Assembly (NCBI GenBank): GCA_030598905.1
Contig: JAUVPA010000039.1
Coordinates: 1 to 10,029 of the forward strand
Length of the DNA: 10,029 bases
Direction of reading: 5' to 3'
Origin: Acidimicrobiia bacterium
GTDB taxonomy: Bacteria; Actinomycetota; Acidimicrobiia; Spongiisociales; UBA5794
The position numbers were made by a program, and so were the translations under genes. The notes below the pieces were generated by a model. It was not told where the DNA came from. It worked only from the letters and a program-made list of their open reading frames with translations, and ran no database searches. Positions 1 to 8,400 of the stretch are shown in pieces. Within the stretch, counting starts at the first letter, position 1; each line of letters begins with the position of its first letter.

Positions 1-1
1 C

Positions 2-1735
2 GGAACGCGACGACCAGTCCAATGCGGCACGAATGTTGTCGTGGTCTGCGTCCATCGCTGCCACGTGGGTCATCTGTGCCGCTCCACGCAGTTCTGCATC
101 ATGGTCTTGGGCGAGCTGGAGGTAATAGCGGGCGTGTCTCCGCCGAATGTCCGGCTCGCTCGCTGCTTCAGCCAGCTTCTCGAGGGCAGATTGGCGAACC
201 GTTTCCAGAAGACGATGACGGCTCGAACCTCCTCGGATCGAGACCTCAACGAGAGACTTGTCGGCCATTCCCTCGAGAGCGTCGAGAACCTCGCCGGGCA
301 CGAGACTCTCGTCGGCACACACGACCTCGGCGGCTGCGGGACTCCAACCCCCCGAGAAAACTGCGAGTCTTCGCAAGACCGTTTGTTCGTTCTGACCGAG
401 GAGAGCGTGGCTCCAATCGAGCGTCGCCCGGAGTGTCATGTGCCGCGGTTGTCGTCCTTTGGTCTCATGGAGCAAGTCGAGCCTTTCGCCAAGCCGGGCA
501 GCGATCTCGGCCGGGCTCAAGACTCGAACCCTCGCCGCGGCTAGTTCGATCGCGAGGGGCATTCCGTCGAGGCGCGCCACGATCTCGTCAACGGCGCCGG
601 CGTTGCCCTCATCTTCCAACGTCGGCCTGACGCGCAGTGCCCGGTCCATGAACAACCGAGCCGCGTCGGACGCCTCTTCGCCTCCGTCCGAGCTGTGGGG
701 CAACGGCGGGACGTGATAGGTGGATTCACTCGTCACCCCAAGCGTCTCTCGACTCGTCGCCAGGACCGTCAGCTCCGGGCACCCGTCGAGCAGGGCCGCA
801 ACCGTGGTAGCAGCGGACGCGGCAACATGTTCACAGTTGTCGAAAACCAACAACGTCCGCTTGTCGCGGAGATGTTCGGTCACAATGCCCATCAGATCGC
901 GCCCTGACTCCGGTTCGAGATCCTGTACGCCCAGTGGCGCCGCGAGCTGCTCAACAACGAGGTCGTCTGCGTTGATCGGGGCAAGATCGATCAGCCAAGC
1001 TCCGTCCGGATACTTGTCGGCTGCGGCGCGGGCCACCTCGAGCGCGAGGCGGGTCTTCCCCGACCCACCCGGACCGACAAGGGTCAACAGCCTCTCCGCC
1101 ACCAACAAGGCGGAGAGGCTTGCGAGCTCATCACCTCTGCCGACAAAGCTCGTGGATGCCCGCGGCAAATTACCGACGACCTCTACGGTCGACGACAACA
1201 GGGGGAATTTCTGGCGCAGGCTCGGGTGTGTCACCTGATAGACGCGCTCGGGAGCTGAGAAGTCGCGCAGACGGTGGACTCCGAGATCGATCAGTGGTAC
1301 CAAGAGACCGATATCCCCGACGGTCATTTGTGCCGTCGCCTGGGACGCGAGGATCTGATCGCCGGCCGCGACTTCCATCAGTCGCGCACACTTGTTGAGG
1401 GCAGGCCCGTAGTAGTTGCCGTCTCGTTCGTCAGCCTCGCCGGTGTGAAGCGCCATCCGCACGCGCAACCTGGGCTGCAAATCGGCTTTGCCCAGAGCTA
1501 TCTGTGCCGCGACCGCAGCCTTGATGGCTGAGGTGACTGTCGAGAACGCGGCTGCAAAGCCGTCTCCACCGGCCGAGAAGACGTAGCCGGCGCCGTCAGC
1601 CATCTCGCGTCGGAGTAGCTCGTCGTGGACGGCAAGATTGCTCGACATCGCGCCGCGATCCTCCTCCCAGATCGCAGTCGAAGACTCGATGTCAGTGAAG
1701 AGAAATGTGATGGTCCCGGTCGGAGGAGTCGTCAC
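2..1735 (-). CDS. Class III adenylate/guanylate cyclase-ATPase fusion regulator (partial, C-terminus beyond left edge)
   Basis: Reverse-strand reading from a GTG at 1735 stays open for 578 codons to the window edge. The start follows a GGAGG (1740-1744), 4 nt away. Residues 1-170 are a class III nucleotide cyclase domain: FLFTDIESST (11-20) with metal-binding Asp15, GGDGF (56-60) with Asp58, and GPALNKCARLM (110-120) with the transition-state Asn114 and Arg118. FVGRGDEL (197-204) then opens a STAND/NB-ARC-like ATPase with Walker A GPGGSGKTRL (221-230), Walker B LLVFDNCEH (295-303), ATSRE (326-330) and GMPLAIELAAAR (391-402). Residues 450-578 look like the helical region that follows the ATPase in such proteins; family members often continue into TPR repeats, which would lie outside the window. 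Expected role is a cytoplasmic signalling protein making a cyclic nucleotide, probably gated by ATP binding. Its ligand and target are unknown. It lies 71 bp downstream of ispG on the same strand and is not part of the usual cluster. The domain assignment is secure; the substrate is not. Confidence 0.9.
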   Translation of the reverse strand, partial: MTTPPTGTITFLFTDIESSTAIWEEDRGAMSSNLAVHDELLRREMADGAGYVFSAGGDGFAAAFSTVTSAIKAAVAAQIALGKADLQPRLRVRMALHTGEADERDGNYYGPALNKCARLMEVAAGDQILASQATAQMTVGDIGLLVPLIDLGVHRLRDFSAPERVYQVTHPSLRQKFPLLSSTVEVVGNLPRASTSFVGRGDELASLSALLVAERLLTLVGPGGSGKTRLALEVARAAADKYPDGAWLIDLAPINADDLVVEQLAAPLGVQDLEPESGRDLMGIVTEHLRDKRTLLVFDNCEHVAASAATTVAALLDGCPELTVLATSRETLGVTSESTYHVPPLPHSSDGGEEASDAARLFMDRALRVRPTLEDEGNAGAVDEIVARLDGMPLAIELAAARVRVLSPAEIAARLGERLDLLHETKGRQPRHMTLRATLDWSHALLGQNEQTVLRRLAVFSGGWSPAAAEVVCADESLVPGEVLDALEGMADKSLVEVSIRGGSSRHRLLETVRQSALEKLAEAASEPDIRRRHARYYLQLAQDHDAELRGAAQMTHVAAMDADHDNIRAALDWSSRS

Positions 1736-1806
1736 CTCGCCTCCCGACGCAGCGTTGAGAGCCAAACTTACAACTCGTAGGCTTGACCGTGAAGCCCGCC
1801 GGGTTC
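1736..1806 (-). other. 71-bp spacer between ispG and the cyclase-ATPase gene
   Basis: Non-coding stretch containing a 5-bp stem (GGCTT/AAGCC, 1780-1796, 7-nt loop) without a T-tract. A TGAGA-x-CCA...ACAACTC segment (1756-1776) resembles one in the rseP/ispG spacer. GGAGG for the cyclase start is at 1740-1744. No convincing -35/-10 promoter was seen, so whether the cyclase gene is co-transcribed with ispG is undecided. Confidence 0.5.
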
Positions 1807-3027
1807 TCAGTCCGGGTCTTCACCGGCGGCGACGCGGGCAACGTCGGCTCGTCGCTGCTCCACACGGTTGGCGTCGCCCTGCACTCCCAAAAGCTCGACG
1901 CGAGTCTCCTCTGCCAGATCGGCAGCGTCTACATCGGCGGCGGCAAGTCGGGCTTCGGCGCCTTCGGCGACCAGCTTGCGAGCCTCGTCGAGTAGCGCCT
2001 CCACCATCTCGCTCTCTTGGACGACGCGAACGACCTGTCCCTCGATGAAGAGGTGGCCCCTTCCCCGTCCGGCTGCGATTCCAATGTCCGCTTCCCGCGC
2101 CTCGCCGGGCCCGTTGACGACACAGCCCATCACAGCAACCTGAATGGGCAGGTTCTCGGCCTCGAGCGCATTGCGGGCGTCTTCGGCAACCTGGATCACG
2201 TCGACCTCGGCACGCCCGCACGACGGACAGGCGATCAGGTCGAGGCCTTCTCGTTCTCGGAGACCGAGGTACTCGAGCAGCTGGCGCCCGGCCTTGGCTT
2301 CTTCGACCGAATCGGCCGTCAACGAGAACCGGATGGTGTCGCCGATGCCTTCGAGCAGGAGGGTCGCGATCCCCGCAACCGACTTGATCAAACCGCCGGG
2401 TGGAGGGCCCGCCTCCGTGACCCCGAGATGAAGGGGATAATCCACGGTTTCGGACAGCAGGCGATACGAGTCGACCATCAGAGGCACGTTGGAGTGTTTT
2501 ACGGAGATCTTGATGTCGGAAAAGCCGACATCCTCGAGATACGCGATCTCCTTGAGCGCCGAGGCGACCAGTGCTTCCGGTGTGGCCGAGCCGTATTCGG
2601 CCAGAAGGTTCTTGTCGAGCGAACCGGCGTTGACGCCCACTCGGATAGGAATGCCGGCGTCTCCAGCAGCTCTGGCGACGGCCTTGATCTGGTCCTCTTT
2701 ACGGATGTTGCCCGGGTTAAGACGGAGACCGGTGACTCCGGCCTCGATGGCGGCGAGGGCGAGGCGGTATTGATAGTGGATGTCGGCCACGATCGGGACC
2801 GGCGATCGAGGCACGATCTCGGCGAGCCCTTGAGCGGCGTCCGTGTCGTTGCAGGTAATCCGGACGATGTCGGCTCCGTTGCCGGCCAATGCGTACACCT
2901 GGGCAAGCGTGCCGTCGACATCGGCCGTCTTGGTGGTCGTCATGGACTGCACCGATACCGGGGCTCCACCACCCACGGCGACACCACCAACGTGCAGCTG
3001 TCGTGTGTTCCGTCGAGGAATCGTCAT
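1807..3027 (-). CDS. ispG: 4-hydroxy-3-methylbut-2-en-1-yl diphosphate synthase (GcpE/IspG)
   Basis: Converts 2-C-methyl-D-erythritol 2,4-cyclodiphosphate to HMBPP, the penultimate MEP-pathway step, using a 4Fe-4S cluster. The 406-residue product has the family N-terminus with VQSMTTTKT (26-34), the TIM-barrel motifs ADIHY (81-85) and RLNPGNI (102-108), and TEAGPPPGG (204-212). The C-terminal cluster-binding part has CPSCGR (267-272) and GCVVNGPGE (301-309), giving Cys267, Cys270, Cys302 and Glu309, the expected ligands. The ATG start places the conserved 'VGG..VGGGAPVSVQSMT' segment normally, although the upstream Shine-Dalgarno is weak (GTGAG directly adjacent). The conserved fold ends near residue 355; about 50 Ala/Asp/Glu-rich residues follow, making the protein longer than typical actinobacterial homologues of roughly 380-390 residues. 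It follows the M50 protease gene by 61 bp and is the second MEP gene in the window after dxr. Confidence 0.97.
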   Translation of the reverse strand: MTIPRRNTRQLHVGGVAVGGGAPVSVQSMTTTKTADVDGTLAQVYALAGNGADIVRITCNDTDAAQGLAEIVPRSPVPIVADIHYQYRLALAAIEAGVTGLRLNPGNIRKEDQIKAVARAAGDAGIPIRVGVNAGSLDKNLLAEYGSATPEALVASALKEIAYLEDVGFSDIKISVKHSNVPLMVDSYRLLSETVDYPLHLGVTEAGPPPGGLIKSVAGIATLLLEGIGDTIRFSLTADSVEEAKAGRQLLEYLGLREREGLDLIACPSCGRAEVDVIQVAEDARNALEAENLPIQVAVMGCVVNGPGEAREADIGIAAGRGRGHLFIEGQVVRVVQESEMVEALLDEARKLVAEGAEARLAAADVDAADLAEETRVELLGVQGDANRVEQRRADVARVAAGEDPD

Positions 3028-3069
3028 CTCACTGCGATGGTAGAACGCAGCTTCGAGACACTCTGACTA

Positions 3070-3096
3070 ACAACTGAGAACCAACAACTCACAACT
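3070..3096 (-). repeat. Three close copies of AGTTGT in the rseP/ispG spacer
   Basis: The hexamer AGTTGT (ACAACT on the plus strand) occurs at 3070-3075, 3084-3089 and 3091-3096. The cluster spans the rseP stop codon and the beginning of the 61-bp spacer before ispG. It is AT-richer than the flanking genes. It has no clear hairpin and no T-tract, so I do not call it a terminator. Function unknown. Confidence 0.6.
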
Positions 3097-4258
3097 GAAG
3101 CGGCTTGAAGATATCGAGATAGATGCCGAGCAATCCCAGGGCCACTACAAAGGCGAAGACGACCACGGCGACCGGCATCAACTTGCGGACGTCGGGCGTT
3201 CGACCCCGAATCTTCTCGTACAGCGCGACGGCAAAGTGCCCACCGTCGAGTGGGTATAGCGGCACAACGTTCAAGACGGCGACGAAGACGTTGACGAGTG
3301 CAAGCAGAATGAGACTGCTCTGCAGCGTGTCGCTGATGCGCACCAGGCCAATCGGGCTGATCGGTCGTGCGGTTTCTAGTACTTCCTCCCCGCCTGCACC
3401 GAAAACGGCGCCCACAACGCGGGGGAAGTTCACAACCATCAAACCGAGTCCCTTGACGCTCTCGATGATCGCGGTCCAGAGCGTCGTGACGGAGCTTCCG
3501 ATCGCGGCGAAGAAACCAATCTCCTCGATCTCCAGGGTCGGGGCAATACCGAAGTAACCCTTCTCCTCGGTTACGGCATCTCCGTTCTCGTCGAGAACCG
3601 GTTCACCGTCGACCTCCACCGGCCGCTCAACCGTCGTAAGGGTGGCCGTGAGCGCAATCGGCTCGCCATCCCGGATGACACCGATCGTCACCGCCTCTCC
3701 CGGATTGGCCGCCGCACCCTCGCCGAAGTCTTGCCACGTCTCGACGGGCTCACCGTCGAAGGTGACAACTTGGTCCCCTACCTCGATTCCTGATTGTGAT
3801 GCCGGGGTCGGTTCGCCATCGACGGTCGCGGCAACCGTGCCGACGGTCGTAGACGCCACGGCTCGTTCCCGGCCGTCCTCACCGATTTCGGTCTTGGGCA
3901 CACCCCAGATCAGAGCAACGAGGAAGAACAGGAAAAGGGCGACAACGAGGTGGCTCGCGATTCCGGCGAGCACGACGATCGATTTCTGCCAGAAGGGTGC
4001 AGCGCGATAGGTACGGTGCTCGTCGGAGGCATCGATCTCCTCGAACGGGTTCATTCCGATGATCCGGACGTAACCCCCAAGGGGGATGGCCTTTACCCCG
4101 TACTCGGTTTCGCCACGCGTCGTAGAGAGAAGCGTCGGGCCAAACCCGAAGAAGGCCTCAGTGGCCTTCATGTTGAACACCTTCGCTGCGACGAAGTGCG
4201 CTCCCTCGTGAATGATGATCATCAGCGCGATGCCGACGATCACGACGATGGCTCCCAT
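3089..4258 (-). CDS. rseP: M50 site-2 intramembrane metalloprotease, RseP/Rip1-like
   Basis: A 389-residue polytopic membrane zinc protease. TM1 (about 2-24) carries HEGAH (17-21), the HExxH zinc site, and PLDGGH (336-341) in a late TM segment supplies the third zinc ligand region. Other family marks are FGFGP (37-41) and IPLGGYVRI (58-66), the membrane-associated beta-hairpin region. Hydrophobic segments lie at about 93-118, 314-335 and 362-382. A single PDZ domain occupies about 138-212 (IEVGDQVVTFDGEPV, 158-172), followed by an acidic insert (215-233). Relatives such as E. coli RseP and M. tuberculosis Rip1 cleave membrane anti-sigma factors or clear remnant signal peptides; the substrate here cannot be read from sequence. 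The ATG start has AGGAG at 4265-4269, 6 nt upstream. It sits between dxr and ispG, the order also seen in Mycobacterium. No anti-sigma factor gene is in the window. Confidence 0.95.
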   Translation of the reverse strand: MGAIVVIVGIALMIIIHEGAHFVAAKVFNMKATEAFFGFGPTLLSTTRGETEYGVKAIPLGGYVRIIGMNPFEEIDASDEHRTYRAAPFWQKSIVVLAGIASHLVVALFLFFLVALIWGVPKTEIGEDGRERAVASTTVGTVAATVDGEPTPASQSGIEVGDQVVTFDGEPVETWQDFGEGAAANPGEAVTIGVIRDGEPIALTATLTTVERPVEVDGEPVLDENGDAVTEEKGYFGIAPTLEIEEIGFFAAIGSSVTTLWTAIIESVKGLGLMVVNFPRVVGAVFGAGGEEVLETARPISPIGLVRISDTLQSSLILLALVNVFVAVLNVVPLYPLDGGHFAVALYEKIRGRTPDVRKLMPVAVVVFAFVVALGLLGIYLDIFKPLQL

Positions 4259-4307
4259 GCTGGGCTCCTGGTTCGCGAAGCCCCGTAACGCTACCGCCCG
4301 GGTCTGT

Positions 4308-5450
4308 TTACGCCGTCGATCGCTCTATCACTGCCGCGGCGACGGCTCTCGCTTCAGCATCGGCCGCTGTGACGTCGGCTATTGAGTCGACCGGGGCGAC
4401 GGGGACGGCTGCGAGTACATGGGCGACCACTTTGGGGATGGCAGTGAAGGGGATCACGCCGTCGAGGAACGCTGCTACGGCGATTTCGTCCGATGCGTTC
4501 AGCACTGCCGGTGCTGTTCCGCCCATTCTGCCTGCGCGGTACCCGAGATCGAGTGCGGGGAAGGTGGAGCGGTCGGGCTTCTCGAAACGGAGGGTTCGGC
4601 CGACGAGGTCGAATTGTGGCGGTTCGGCGGGCGGTCGTTGCGGCGCCGTGATGGCGTGTTGGATGGGCTTGCGCATGTCGGGTGGCCCCATCTCGGCTTT
4701 GACAACGCCATCGTCGAACTCGACGAGTGAATGGACGAAGCTCTCCGGGTGGACGACAACTTCGATGTTGTCGTACTCGGCACCAAAGAGGAAGTGTGCC
4801 TCGATGACTTCGAATGCCTTGTTCATCAGTGTCGCCGAGTCGATGGTGATCCGAGGTCCCATGGACCACGTGGGGTGGGCGAGGGCATCGGCCACGGTCA
4901 CAGATTCCAGCTGTTCGGCGGTTCTCCCTCGGAAGGGACCACCCGATGCCGTCAGGATGATGCGCTTCACCGATCGGTGGTCCTCGCCCTGGAGACACTG
5001 CCAAATCGCCGAATGCTCCGAGTCGACTGGAATGAGCTCGCCTTCACCTCGATCCCGAGCGGCGGCTACCAGGGGCCCCCCGGCGACAAGACTCTCTTTG
5101 TTGGCGAGGGCGACACGGTTTCCGGCTTCAAGCGCTGCCAGTGTTGCCCCCAATCCGGCGGCGCCCACGATCCCGTTCACGACAATGTGCCCGTCCGTCC
5201 CCGCAGCTTCCAAGACGGCTTCGGGACCGAACGACACCCTCCGGCCGAACTCCTCTGCAGCCTCGTCCTCACGTCCGCCGGGTTGCGCGATCACGACACG
5301 TGAGTCGGGACGGGCGCTCGCGATGGCTACCAACTCTTTCGAAAACGTGCCGACGACCAATGTCGAGACGGCGATGTCGAGGTGATCTGCCACCTCGAGC
5401 GTCTGACCCCCGATGGACCCCGTTGCGCCGAGGACGACGAGCGGCTTCAG
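4308..5450 (-). CDS. dxr: 1-deoxy-D-xylulose 5-phosphate reductoisomerase
   Basis: Catalyses NADPH-dependent rearrangement and reduction of DXP to 2-C-methyl-D-erythritol 4-phosphate, the committed MEP-pathway step. The 380-residue product has the NADPH-binding GATGSIG (8-14), ANKESLV (116-122), the metal-binding VDSEH (142-146, Asp143 and Glu145), ASGGPF (168-173), MGPRITIDSATLMNK (197-211) with metal ligand Glu214, and HPES (234-237). Length is within the family range (about 380-400). I place the start at a CTG (5448-5450), which aligns with the usual 'MKxLxxLGxTGSIG' N-terminus and forms a CTGA overlap with the cdsA stop. No ATG, GTG or TTG in this frame lies close enough upstream, and the first downstream GTG (codon 20) would delete the nucleotide-binding motif. 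The open frame continues upstream within cdsA, but those residues do not resemble Dxr. The gene ends in TAA, 49 bp before rseP. Confidence 0.95.
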   Translation of the reverse strand: MKPLVVLGATGSIGGQTLEVADHLDIAVSTLVVGTFSKELVAIASARPDSRVVIAQPGGREDEAAEEFGRRVSFGPEAVLEAAGTDGHIVVNGIVGAAGLGATLAALEAGNRVALANKESLVAGGPLVAAARDRGEGELIPVDSEHSAIWQCLQGEDHRSVKRIILTASGGPFRGRTAEQLESVTVADALAHPTWSMGPRITIDSATLMNKAFEVIEAHFLFGAEYDNIEVVVHPESFVHSLVEFDDGVVKAEMGPPDMRKPIQHAITAPQRPPAEPPQFDLVGRTLRFEKPDRSTFPALDLGYRAGRMGGTAPAVLNASDEIAVAAFLDGVIPFTAIPKVVAHVLAAVPVAPVDSIADVTAADAEARAVAAAVIERSTA

Positions 5451-8400
5451 AGAAGTCCCAACCAGATGTACATGGCCCAGGCGGCAGGGATCACAAAAAG
5501 AAGAGCGTCGATGCGATCGAGGATGCCACCGTGACCGGGAAGCAATGCCCCCATGTCTTTGACGCCGATGCTCCGCTTCACGACCGACACGGCGAGATCC
5601 CCGAGTGGGCCAACAACGGCAATCACAGCGCCCAGGTAGAGGCCGCTGGTGAGGTCGAAAGGCTCGATCTCCAAATACCCCAGCACGGCTCCGAACAGCA
5701 GCACGACCAGCACGCCTCCGACGAGACCCTCCCATGTCTTTTTCGGCGACACGACGGGCGCTAGTTGGTTGCGACCGAGGTAGCGACCAACGAAGTACGA
5801 TGCGATGTCCATCAGTGCAACACCGGCGACCACAGCCAGGACGAGTGCGCGGTATTGGTCGGACTCGATAATCGGGAAGGCATAGGCGCCGAACCCCACC
5901 CAGACGGCGACCGTAATCGTGACCGAGAAACTCACGAGCGGCTTGGGCCGTCCCGGGACGACGGCGAAAAAGACCAGGATCACGAGAGCCGTGAGCATCC
6001 ACGCCACGGGTATCGCAACGATGTCCCAGAAAACGGTACCGAGCGACGCACCGACGATTCCCAAGAAGCCGAACAATGCCAGCGGCTTGTAGCCCTTCTG
6101 CATCAGCACCGTATAGAACTCGCCGGCTGCCACAACAAAGACGGCCATCGCCAAAGCGATCAGCGCCGGCTGCCACAGCAGCGAGAGCAGGAAGACGACG
6201 ATGAGGAGTATTGCCGATCCGACCCGTAGCAGCAGGTTCGACGCACGCGGTGCCCCGGCGGTGGCTGCGTATTGGCCTTCGGCTTCGACGACGTCATCGA
6301 AACCTACGACGCCACTATCGAGACCGGGCATCGATGCGGCGAGGGCTACCTGCTCCGTGTCTTCCTGGCTGGCGACGGCAACCACAGCGGCCAGGTCGGC
6401 GTGATCGCTCGTTGCCCCCTGGAGATACTCCTCTTTAGTGAGTTCGTCGAAAACGTCGTCTCCAGGCGATGGATCGCCCTCTGACTCCTCGTCCTGGTCT
6501 TCCGTGGTCCCATCCTTCCCCGTGAGGTCGACGACGGCATGCACCGTGCCGACGGCCGCGGCGGCAGCCACGACCTCGGCCGTCTGATCTTCGTCCTCGT
6601 CGTCGAGGCCTTCGCCGACGATCGGCACTGGGACGGGGAACTCGTCGGTGTCCTCTTCGTCCTCTTCGTCCACGGGCGCTTCGTCCGCTGGCGCCTCGTC
6701 TGGCGGATGGGGTTCGTCGTCGTCCTCGGACGCCAGATCGTCGTCATGGTCGACTGCATCCTCATCGGCTCCATCGGGAGCGTCCTGTGCTGTGGTGGCT
6801 TCTTCGACTTGGCCGGACGTGAACGCCATCCAATCGGCGATCTCCTCCTCAGGATCGTCGTCGTTGAGCGCCACATACGGACCATCCGCATCGTCGGCGG
6901 CGGATTTGGCCTGCGGCGTGTCCTTGGGGTCGTCGAGCCAGCCCTCGAATCCGACATCGTCGTCTGTCGGAACGGGATGGGGCTCATCGGGTTCGACCTC
7001 ATCACCCTCCGAGAGGGGGAGCTCACTCGTCTCGTCGTCGCCGGGTCGGTGATCGGCCATACCAGCTGACGCTAATGCTTGACCGGTCGGCTCCGCCGTT
7101 TCTTCTGCAGCCACGGACGCCGTGGCGCCGATCCCCAGCCACCTGCGCCAACCTCGTTTCTTCGGTTCTTCGCCTTCGTCCGAGGTGGGACCGTCGGAGT
7201 CGGTCTCATCGACGCCATCTGGTTCCGGCTCCTCCGACTCGTCTGCAGGTTCCGTATCGCCGCGTGGCGAGATGGGACCGGTCGTTTGGGCGTCGACGGC
7301 AGCTTCGTTGTGGGGCTCTGGTGCATCGAACTCGAAGCCTGTGGTGTCGACGTCAGGAACGGAGAAGCTCGTCGCCGCATCGTCGGTTCCGAGCCGAACA
7401 GCCTCGTGTTCACGCATGACAGCACCCGATGCCGCCGCTGTCGCCAATTCTGCGCCGAGTGCCTCCCGCTCGGCGGCGGCTGCAGCTGCACCTGTCGCGG
7501 CCTCGAGTTGGCTGACACGTCCAACGGTTGTGTCCATGTCTGCGCCGGTCGCTTCGGCGCGGGCACGAGCCAGCTCTCGTTCGATCTGATCCGCCGTTGT
7601 GGCTTTGAGAGCATCCGCCTCCGCCTCGAGGTGAGCCGAGGCCGCCTCTCCGGCATGATCCGCCATTGCCGACTCCGCCTGCACAGCGCGACGGGTGTCT
7701 TGATACTGAGAAAACATGTCGATGGCATCGACCTCAGAATCGGCCAGGCGCTCCTCATGGGCAGCGGCAGCAGATGCCGCGTCTTCGGACAGCACGTCGT
7801 CTGCGCCTCGTTTGGCGGCCGAGAACTGCTCTGTCAGGGCGGCGGCTTCTGTCGCCGCGACCGCGGCCTCGAGGTCGGTCTCGTCGCTCGCCGCTTCCTC
7901 AGCGGAGACGTCGATGACAGTCTCGGCAATCGCTTGCTCCGCAGTGGCAGTCTCTGACGTTATTGCGTCGCGTTCCTCAGCCGCCGCGAACTCAGCAAGA
8001 AGGTCCTGGTGCTCCATCGCCGCGTCGGAACTGTGCCCGGTTCCTTCGATTGCCCAGAGCGCAGCCTCAGAGCCGGCGCTGGAGGCATCGAAGCTCACAT
8101 CGGAGAGAACCGGCGGGAATTCGGGAACGCGGTCCGACTCAGGTGACGCTGAAGTGACGTCGGTCTCGGGTACCGGACCCGAAGGAGGCTCCTCGGCCGG
8201 CACTGGTTCCGGAGGGAGAACCTCTGTGGGATGCCCGGTCGCCGCTTGTGTCGACGGCTCATCGTGCTCGATCTCGTCGCCGGCGCCCTCGTCGATCGCA
8301 AGCTCATCCATCGGCACGGTTGTCGCCGCAGAACCGTCGTCGGGCCGCAGGGTGTCGTACACGTGCTCGACGGAACGCCGGTCGCCGTCTTCCTCGGTCC

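Noticed and set aside
22..1238. Overlapping plus-strand open frames in the left 1.2 kb
   Set aside because: The minus strand here encodes an unmistakable cyclase-ATPase with Walker motifs. The plus frames are Arg/Ser-rich noise.
1780..1797. Hairpin GGCTT/AAGCC after ispG as a Rho-independent terminator
   Set aside because: The stem is only 5-6 bp with a 7-nt loop and no following T-tract on the minus strand.
2017..3066. 349-codon open frame on the plus strand opposite ispG
   Set aside because: It is the antisense shadow of a well-identified ispG. Its translation has no recognisable domain and arises from GC-rich codon bias.
5451..6176. Upstream in-frame extension of dxr into cdsA
   Set aside because: The frame is open but its Arg/Gly-rich translation is unlike Dxr and overlaps the catalytic domain of cdsA. 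The family N-terminus begins at 5450.
6329..6331. Internal ATG (codon 763) as the real start of a short CdsA
   Set aside because: It gives a normal-sized enzyme, but no good Shine-Dalgarno precedes it, whereas the GTG at 8617 has GAGGAGG at 9 nt and sits tightly after frr. A secondary start cannot be excluded.
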